64,000 bases of DNA from Blattamonas nauphoetae (taxonomy: Eukaryota; Preaxostyla; Oxymonadida). The stretch covers positions 1 to 64,000 of the forward strand of contig JARBJD010000021.1 in assembly GCA_033064195.1 (NCBI GenBank). The letters run 5' to 3'. The notes under the pieces were generated by a model that had not been told where the DNA came from, ran no database searches, and saw nothing but the letters and a program-made list of their open reading frames with translations. Below are positions 40,258-50,300 of the stretch, one piece after another. The position numbers and the translations under genes are program-made. How positions within the stretch are numbered: position 1 is the first letter of the stretch; the number at the start of each line of letters is the position of its first letter.

Positions 40258-41178
40258 TCAGAAAATCGAAGAGAAGGGGAGTTGATAAAGATACCTGGTC
40301 ATCACATCCAATGACCAGGCATCCTCAACAACTCTCCTGACCTCCCACTTTCTGAATTGATAAAACAGCCAGCTCTGCATTTCGGTTCCCTCCGATTGAT
40401 GTCCAATGTTCATCAGTGTGGCAGTCGAGTTCTTTTCTCCCAGACGGACACTGATACGCATCGGGCAACGAGGCACATCATAAAACACGGTCCGTTGTTC
40501 TTCCTTGTTCACGAACACACGCAGAGTCGATGGTCGATCATGCCGAAGATCAATTTCCAGTCCCACATCGACAAAGCCGTACGATGGATTCTCCGGCAAA
40601 GTATGCACCTTCCACGGGTCTGAACGGGCGACGCTTTGATTTGTGAGGATCAGTGCTCCATTCCCGCAGTATCGCACGGAGTCTGCTGCTCTTCCCACAC
40701 GAGCGGAGGTCGAGGGTGGGGGATTGGTTGGACAACTTGTCAAACACTCCGCGTCAGACAGACTTTCGGCGGCGACATGAAAGGTCTGAAAACTGCGTGG
40801 TTCCACAATGTTCTGAATCAGTGCAACACCGAATCGGAGGTCAACACGCGTGAGAAACCCGGGAAGAGCGTATTTGTTCAAGTAGATGGTTTGGAAATTG
40901 GGTACCCGAAAGAAGACACTTTCGTACCCACAAATCATGCTGGAAGATACACACGGCGGAAAAGGCTCCTGAAACGATGTCTTCATCATTGGAAAGATGG
41001 TGGGGTTGAACCGTGGGGGTTGCCAATTGTACGTTGGGAGAGAGCTGAGTTCACGTTTCGACAGGTGGCGCTTTTGATCCATGAAGAAAGACAGATATTT
41101 CGTCGATCGAGGAATGCGATCAAACACTGTTGGGATCAGATCGCGTGGTGAGTGTGAATCTAAGAAATACACAGCCAT
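40258..41178 (-). CDS. SPRY-like domain protein
   Basis: 306 residues from ATG 41178, single exon. The C-terminal half has a SPRY-like strand set: NGALILTNQSVAR, VDVGLEIDLRHDRPSTLRVF, VFYDVPRCPMRISVRLGE, as in the C-terminal domains of the 13162 and 41335 genes. The N-terminal half is basic and Pro/Phe-rich without a known motif. The start lies 156 bases from the divergent Rab-kinase gene, so the two may share a promoter. SPRY domains bind partner proteins; the partner here is unknown. Confidence 0.5.
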   Translation of the reverse strand: MAVYFLDSHSPRDLIPTVFDRIPRSTKYLSFFMDQKRHLSKRELSSLPTYNWQPPRFNPTIFPMMKTSFQEPFPPCVSSSMICGYESVFFRVPNFQTIYLNKYALPGFLTRVDLRFGVALIQNIVEPRSFQTFHVAAESLSDAECLTSCPTNPPPSTSARVGRAADSVRYCGNGALILTNQSVARSDPWKVHTLPENPSYGFVDVGLEIDLRHDRPSTLRVFVNKEEQRTVFYDVPRCPMRISVRLGEKNSTATLMNIGHQSEGTEMQSWLFYQFRKWEVRRVVEDAWSLDVMTRYLYQLPFSSIF

Positions 41179-41334
41179 GTTTTCTGATTTAGTTGACGTT
41201 GATCAGACCCTTTGTTTGCATCCATTGACAATTGATATCATTCACCATCTTAATCATCAATACCAAATGTCAGAATATTATGTCTCTCCTCCTTCAACTT
41301 TTTATCATTTCTTTTTTCACTTCTGAATCACCCC

Positions 41335-44300
41335 ATGACTCAGGATTTCTTCATCAAGGTTGTTCTCATTGGAGATTACATCGTTGGAAAAACGTCGGTC
41401 TTTGACCGCTTTCTTGTAGGTTCTTCTTCCGATGAAATATCTCGTTCCTCGATCTGATCACCTTCATCCCTTTTCAGACTGGAAACTTTACAGACACAAC
41501 AACCAGTACAATTGGTGTTAACAATGTTTGAATTCTCATTGTATCGATTGCATCCTTCCCTCTTTTTCCAATTACAATTAATCCTTCTCCATCTGCGCTA
41601 ATACTCCTATTCTCAGGGAATCAAAACCATCCAAATCGACGGCCAAACAATCAAACTTCAATTGGTATCCTAGTTTGAGTTCACTTATCTGTCTTGGATG
41701 ATGTGATTCTCTTGCAGCTTGATACAAGTGGAAACGAAACCTTTCGACGAATCACAACACAATACTTTCGTGATACAAAAGGTGTCATCCTGATGTACAA
41801 TATAACTCGGCGGTATCTTTTCTTCGTTTTTGTTGAATTGTCGTTCATTGCCCATCAGAAGCTCATTTGAATCCCTCTCAAGATGGTTTGAATTGATTAA
41901 GCAACATTCCAATGAAGACACAATCAAACTCTTGATTGGAAACAAATGTGACTTGGAAGCACGCAGACAAGTGGCTACTGAAGAAGGAAAGGTATCTTTC
42001 TTTTTGTATATGCCCTCTTTTGCATTCAGAACCTGGCTAGCTCTCGATCGATCAACTTTTTCGAAACAAGCGCCAAAACAAACTTCAACGTTGATCTGGC
42101 TTTTGAAACGTCTTCCTTCTCTTTTGTCACATGACATGCTCAGTTTGATTCGGGATATCCTTCAGAAGTGTGAACTCTCTCCGCGTAGAACCCCTCCACC
42201 GGAGCCTGTCCCTTCACCAGAACCTGTACCTCGAGAGCCGCAGCTGTCGTGGTGGAATAGGAGATGGACTCGTCGACAAACTGAAAACAGCCAAGCGACA
42301 CGCCCTCCCCCACACTTAGCTACTCAGTCTCACGATGCACCTCGTTCACTCTCCTTCGCCGTCCCTTCCGATGCATCAAGCTCGACTGAGCCACAGACAG
42401 AACACACCCACCTTCAACCACCGCAAAGAAAGAAGGGGTCAGAAATCAGTGTCCCCGACAATTGTTCGTTTTTTGTTGACTCTCCTCATTCTCTTCCATC
42501 ATGACTTTCTCGTCTTTCATTTGCAGACACCCTCATCCGACCAATCAAATCTGGAGGATTTGGGACAGTGGTTGAGATGGAAGACAAGCGGACGAAGGAA
42601 CGTGTGGCAGGGAAGATGATCCAGTGCCTGACAGACAAACAATCAGAACGGATCGCGCGCGAAGTTGGACGACTGAAGCGGTATCGCCACGCGGGGATTG
42701 TGAGTTTTCAGAAGATGGAGGAGATGGAGAACATGGGAGTGATTGTGATGGAGTTGGGGGAGAGGTCAGTTGGCGATTTGGTGAAAGAATGTAAAGCGCG
42801 CGATTCTCTTGTTCCTCGTGAAGTCTGTGCTTTCTGTGTCTCATTCTTGTGCTGACTTGGACCGCCCTTCCAGTAGGTCCATTCCGAAACCTGGGGCTGC
42901 TCTCATGACGAGATATGGTGTGATCAATTATAAGAATAAGTTATTAATGGGTAGGCCTGGTCAATTTCTTCATTCAAATACATTTATGCCACCTCCTCAT
43001 CGTTACTCATGGAAATATCCAGGCTTCTGATTTGATCCCAGTGATCCCAGTCGGATCTGATCCCACTAAATACCTACAATACCATTTCGTTTCTTTCATT
43101 TCAAAAAAGTCTTCTTATATATGATATTTGAATGGAAAAAAAAGTAAAAAGGAAAATGGTCACTTCATAGATCATGAAAATGCAAACTTTGGGTGCTGCT
43201 GTTTCAGTTTGTTCTACAACAATAATTATAAAAACAAGTCGATAATGCGTTATTATGTCTTCTTTGATGGTTTTTTCTCACTGACAAAAGTCAATGAAGG
43301 GAATACATCGAAAAAAGAAGTGTTGGTGATTGTGATCGTGCGTGTTTTTGGGAAATAAGAGCTGTCTGAAATATTGAAGAGCATTATGTGAAAACAAGAA
43401 GTGAATTGAACATGATTAATGAAGTGATAATGAGAAAATCTCAAAGGAAAAGAGTTGAAATATGATCTCAGTACAAATTTAGGCACTGACATCAATTGAT
43501 CCCAGTTTTACCTATTTTGATGGGACTACTCAGATGCCTGGAAATATCTCTTTCCAATATCGATCCTTAACAAGTTGATGCTCCTTTGATGGTCAATCAT
43601 ATTATTGAGACCTCACTTCTGTCAACAATTAGTTGCCTTCTCTGGCAGTACAACCCACAAACCCACTCTCCCATGACACGCTAGTTAACAATAGTAGCTC
43701 ACGGATCTCGTATCCAGACATTTTGTCAACGAATGGCTCACTCGACACCTAGTTGGAGCAGATTGATCCTCGAATCATTCACCAACTCCAGATGTAGTTA
43801 TTAGCTCAGTGTCTTTTCGATTTGGTGATTACCGTCGAATTAGTGTTCATCACGAGTGCGAAGGTTAGTTGTACAAGATATCGCACACTTCACCAACCGG
43901 ACTCAGAGTCCAGAACACAGACAGAATAGGAGGCAACCCTACGATGAGGAGGCAGGAATACGCATCAAAGATATGAAAGGACGACAAACCGGCGAATGTT
44001 ATCAGATTGGATCCCTCCAGTCGGAAGAACCCTCGACAATTTCAATTATCTTCACCTGAAGACAGCCGGACTTTCATCCAAGTTGTCCGTACAGACAGGG
44101 TAAGAAGATTACGAGGGTGAACTCAGCATATCGATCATGTGAGGTGTGGGACTCATGTGTCCCTCTCACCAGCGACTTCGATCGACACAATGACGTGGTA
44201 AAGTCCAGTACCATCATGCAATGAACAAACTCAAAAGGAGTGGAGGACAGAATCAGCAATGACAACGCACGATAAGCGAAGCCGAGATCCACAAAATCAA

Positions 44301-47300
44301 GGTCCCATCGATACTGGGAGAGTGGTATTTAAACAAAGGCAAACCGTAAATAACCCTCTAAGCCGAGCCACAAGCGTCTATTTACTGTTGCCACTTCATC
44401 GTGAGTGCACTGTCGACGCAACAGGGATCCTCTATCCCGACTCCCTCTAGATATCCGACAACTTCAAAAATGCCAAAATATTGGACACAAATCGGCTTCT
44501 ATCCATCGACATCTTGAATTATTCCCTCTTCCTTGAGTTCTCTCATGTTTTGAACACAACAGCGCCGCTCGTTTCTACAACTCTTAAAATTCCAACAATT
44601 GCAACATACATCTCTTTCGCTGACCAATTTTAGCATCTATGCCTCAACCAGTATAGGGGAACGATCTTATTGACGAGTATTGTTACTCTGAGGCGGACGA
44701 CAACCAGTTGTAGCCACATCTTCCATCACGGACTATCAAGATCACTGGGGTCAGCATTCTGCCTGAATAAACATCAAAACACCATCTCCGAGTTTCTTAT
44801 CGAGAATTGTTCGAAACTGGAGGTTTGTATGCCGGCACAAAACAGCTCTCGGTGCAAGCTTATCATCGACACTGATATGTCAGTCAGACCCCCAACAACT
44901 TCAACTCGCATTGCTATTTCGAAAACGAATGTAATTACGTTCCTTTATGCGTTTGTCTTCAAAGACACTGTCAGTTTCCCCGCACCACGAAACAGCTCCG
45001 TCGAGAAAGGTGACGACCCTTGCGATTTCACCACCATTCATTCATCTCCGACGGGCATTGACGATCATCAAACTCTGTGTCGCTTCCTTCTCTCTCCCTG
45101 AGGACACAACGACCACAAAATTGTCTGTTGCGAACTCACGAGCTCTCAGAGATTCGGCTGTATGTCTCGACAACAGTCTGAAATTCACCATCTCCAAGTT
45201 TGGTGTTGACAGATGTTGCTAATCGGAGACAACTCTGTCGAACAAGAAGGCAAATTTCGGAACCCAACATCGAATTAGTTCTCTCACATCCCGAGGAAGC
45301 TCGGTTGAGAAATGAGATAACTTCCGTGCGATTTGGTCATCCCATTGGCTCCGTCTCCAATCCTTGCTTCGATGCTCCCCGACCATCCTTTTTTCTTACA
45401 GCCTGAACGACAAACTCTGATGTGAACACACCAACCACCGATAGCCTCGCTGTCTTCATTGCTGATGTATCCAGATAAACTAAGTTCACCATCGTATCTT
45501 CCTCCCTGACTGTCGACGCCACAGATCCAGTACTTGTCAAATGGACCGTGACAGAAACGAGATACAGCTAGACTAGTTCTGAATTGTATTTTAATTATTC
45601 AGAAATGTATTTTAATATTTCAGAAATGAACAGAATTGTTCAGAAATGTATTTTAATTGTTCAGAAATGAACATGATTGTTCACAAATGAACAGTGATTT
45701 TTCAGAAATGAACAGAGATTATTCTGAAATGAACAGTGATTATTCAGAATTGAACAGCCTCTCTCTGTGTTCAGATTTGTGATTAATTCTCGACTTTAAA
45801 CTCGACATGAGAATATCGAGGCGATCTAATCATCGTCATCGGTGATGATCATGGGTTTTCGAAGTGGAATTATTGTGCACTATCCTGGACAATGTCCTTC
45901 AGTGTTGGAGTTCAGTTTTTTGTGCTCTTTTCATAAGAAATGATGAAAACCACGAGTAAGACAGAGTAGATGTTGGTTGATTTTTGTCATGGTGGAATTC
46001 TATATCGCAAAAAACCAGATTTTAGCTCCTCGTCTGTCAAAATACCTGTGAACTGAACCCGATTAAAGAAAACTTTGGAAAAATGAACCGGGAGAGTATG
46101 TTGGTCTCTTCTGAGATGAGAACAACCATCTATCTTGCAGTATTCAAAATCTCTCAGTGCGAGTACCTGACGATATATGACAGTGGTCATTTAAATTGAG
46201 TTCCATTCGTTCTTTCAACCTCTTGTAAAACGTGTCGTCGAAAAAAAATTGGCATGTAAAAGGACTGTTCATTTACGAACAATCACTGTTCATTTCAGAA
46301 AAATCTCTGTTCATATACGAATAATTCCTGTTCATTTTTGAATAATTAAAATTCATTTATGAACAATCATGTTCATTTCTGAACAATCAAAACAGATTTG
46401 TGAACAATCATGTTCATTTCTGAAATATTAAAATACAATTCAGAACTAGTCGAGCTGTAGAGAACTGAATTGGTTCTTCACCTGGACAACTCGTTGTTGA
46501 AGAAAGGTCCGTCCGCAGCACCAGCTCTGCCACGTTCAGTGTGAGTTGCATCCGCTGGGCAGAATTGGTCAGCGATGACCATTGTCGAGCTTGATATGTC
46601 CGTGCAAGGCTCAAACTGCAACGATGGCTCAAACAAGTTGACCATCGAAAAGGAGACAAGGTTACGACCGAGACACTCCATTGTGAATGATAGTTACAGT
46701 GTCATTGTGAGTCAGCTTTGTTGTTCCTGATATAGTTCGACGGAACGGACTTTCAACACCGAATTATTTGATGAGTGTGACATTGATCGAACAGTTTCCT
46801 GAGGGAAACTCCACAGCGAGCATCTCAACAACTCCAGTCTCCACTGCTCGTCTGATTGGGATTGGCGCAGTATTGCGCACTGATTGACAGGAAGACAGGA
46901 CTCTTCCATTCATATCTTCTGGATAGTTTCCATCACAGATGTTGGGAAGACGTCGATTGTGTTCACAATCGTTCAACACTAACGAATTCTCATCCGAACA
47001 CTTTTCACCACCGACAGCCTTGACTCGCGAACTTCATTCAGGTTTCCTGTTTCTCCGCAGACATTGTCTCTCCATTTGTTCGAATCCAACGAAACTGTGT
47101 TGTACTCACACTTTCTGGTCGTGCGCTTCCCCACACGACCACATCCTCAGCCCTGAGAACCCACCAGACCTGAAGGACTCTCCCAGATAGATGAATTGGT
47201 TCCTTGTCGACAGGATCGAGATTGTGGTCTGCTTCTCTCTCACTCGTCGATGGTCCTCTTCCAGAGTGTGGCCAGACGATCATCGCGACAGGATTCGAGG

Positions 47301-50300
47301 GTAGGAATGAAAATGGAGAAGATGTGCATGTAAATGGAGCCCTTACGATCTTTTTGACAACAAAGCTAGCTGTCATCATCAACAGCTCTCTGAATCCCGT
47401 TGTCACCAGGAAGGGAGAGATACCGTTCAACTAAACTGGATCTTCAACGGTATTGACAACAGAATCGGGTCAATTGCTATGACTCGTGATTCAGCAACAA
47501 ATGTTATTCAAATGGAATATGGGACACTCACGCGATCAAATGATCATTGTTCACTCTACGAGCAAAGGGCAGTCTTTCACTCGAGGGAGATCTGGGTATT
47601 CACAAAGCTGTTTCTCATCTGATTATGATTCAGAGACCGAATGACTTCGAGAGCGAAGAACTCATAATAGAGTTGACCAACACGACTGCAGGTACTGGAG
47701 GCGAGGTACTCTCCGAAGTTGCCCGATCGATGGTGGTGAAGGGGGAAGCAGTCTATTCCGGGCACAACCTTCTTCTATCCAGAAGACATTGCCACATTGA
47801 GTTCGTCACACTCACACGAAGGGTCATCCTTTGCACTCTCTGTCACCTCGCCGCAAGCATTATTCACAACTGTCCCGTCTTTCAGGCAGACCGGAACGTT
47901 TAGTGTGGAGTCGGAGTATCGTGTCTGAAGGAGCCGGCATCTTCAGTTCGGACACCGATCTTGTCTTCGAAGGGTCGAAGCAATCGGATGTTCATAATGA
48001 CAAGTGGGGGAGAGACAAGAAGACATGAGTGAGTGAGCACTTCGGCTGGTCACCGAATGGTCTTGCGCTCCAAACTCACTCCACCTTGTTCTATTATGTT
48101 TGGTGGCAGCAGCTTGTCGCTGGTCACGGCCTGCCTTCACCATCACCTCTATCAGTTGAGACTTCAGGCTTGTTTTCTTCCTTATTCATCCCTTTTTTGG
48201 TCCTTTCAAGTCTCGTCATGAGAGGAGCCCCAGGTTTCGTAATGGACCTACTGGAAGGGCGGTCCTTTTACAGAAACCAGGGCTCCTCTCATCTAATAGT
48301 CTGCCACACCCACAGGTTTTCTTCTCCAATGGGAATTGGAGTTTCTTTTACCTTTTTTGCTCCTTCTCCCGGTCTTTGACCAGAACCAGGTGCTCACCGA
48401 GAGGTGGCAACTGGGAATATTATGGGAGAGCCTCTTGAACTCAAAGAGAGAACTCGTACAAGTTCCTACACTTCTCTCTTTACTCTTGATTTTATTCTCG
48501 GTTCACGACCGAGAAAGATTTCATTTGAATGTTCATTATTTACAGGCCTACCCATTAGACCCAACCCGTGTATAATGGGAAAACTCGTGATCACGAAGGG
48601 CAATTCGGTTAACGCAACTTAACTCGAGATACCTTGTGAAAACCGAATAAACAGCAGAAAAACCGAATAAACCACACTTCACTCGAGTTCTCACCCCATA
48701 ACATTTTTTTCAGGTTGATCTTGACAAACTTTCGTCGAATTGATTCATTTCATCGTGTTTCCTCATTTATAACTTGTCATTAGTACGAAAAGAAACAAAT
48801 TATTGAAGAAAAACTCTTTTAAAAAATTCGAAGTCGATCCGACCCTTATATCGAAATTTTTCCAAAATTCTCACTATAACCGTCGGCGACGCCCCTACGT
48901 ATTTGAATTGAACTTACCTCAAGTAGGTTCTGTGTCATCTCGATGTAAGTCGCTCTTGCTTGGATATTGGTTCCCCTCTCGCTGTCCGCAGACATCATTC
49001 ATGGAACTTGGGTCGGGTAGGATTTCATGGGCTCGCGCTAATATGGTCCTCCCCAAGTGTCGAAGTGAATGTCAGTCGCCAGGAAACAGAATGAGGATGC
49101 CCAGAATGTGGGCCTAACAGCAAGACGTTGTCTAAAGAATTAGACACAGAAAACAAATCAAATATTTCTAAAAAAACATGAAAAACAAGAATGTGGGAGT
49201 TTTTATCATTTATGACAGTTTAAGACTCTTCAACGTCGTTTTGAGAACATTTTTCAACAAAATTGAGAAAAAGTAAGTGTGTGTTGTGAATTGTGATGAA
49301 TATTTTAGTCAGAATCTGAAATATCAAAGACTCCATCGAATCCTGTTGTTCTTGGATCATAATCATTCTCAAAGTCCTCAATCTCGGCTTGATGTTTTCG
49401 ATAGAGTTGTTTTCTCCGTGGAATTCGTGATTCTTTTCTTGAAGAGGCCGAAAGAGCCCTCTCATGAAAATCGTCTGGAAGTCGGTAATTGTGTCCTTTT
49501 TCGAGGTGAATATTGGTTAACCAGCACGCATTTTTGAAGTCTTGCGTGATATGTTTGACGCCAGCAGTGTATTTCCCTCCCATTCGAAGCCACAGCCATT
49601 TGAGTCTTCCGAAGAATCTCTCCACTTGAACTCTGTCAGACGCAATTCTCACATTGAGTTCATTCTGTTCTTCTTCGTTTGTTCTTTCTTTTTTCTTCTG
49701 TTCGGACGATTGAATCGAAGAGTTGGAAAATCTCCGAGATATCCCATGTCGCCTTGAATTCCCCATTTTGGGTCGTTGTCTTGTGGATAGAGCTCTTTCT
49801 CCTGGTCTGTCTTGTTCAGATATTGTTCGATCGGTTGGAGAGTCTTTTGGAGTAGAGCAACATCGTGGATTGAGCCAGCAACACAATCAGAAACGAAGAG
49901 CGCTTTGTAGGGTGGTTTGGCTTCAACACACACTTGAGCCTTCATCGCATAACAATAATGATGACCTTCCCAAAGTACTTTCTTATCTTCAAAATCCGTC
50001 AATGGTCTGGGGACAACAATTGTTGTTGCATCAATATAAAGCGCGGTGAAAGGGAAATTGGCTTGAAAATTTGGAGTTGGGCGAGGCGGGACAGAATATC
50101 GTTCCTGAAGGACAGTGAACAGGAGAGGGCGAATGTGTAGAATTGCTTTAGATGCGAGATTTGGACTGATTCCCAATGCCGATGCCAGTCGATTGATTTT
50201 AACTGTTGAGCTCAACCATTCAAGATAAACGACTAATTCATCTTTGAGAGTGAGTTTCCCCTTTGGTCCTGGATGATTGTATTCTGGACAATTCGATTGG

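Noticed and set aside
42505-42526. Separate GTPase and kinase genes with a stop at 42504
   Set aside because: Kept only as the alternative: the kinase exon has no own start, and the donor at 42449 with acceptor before 42527 joins both in phase.
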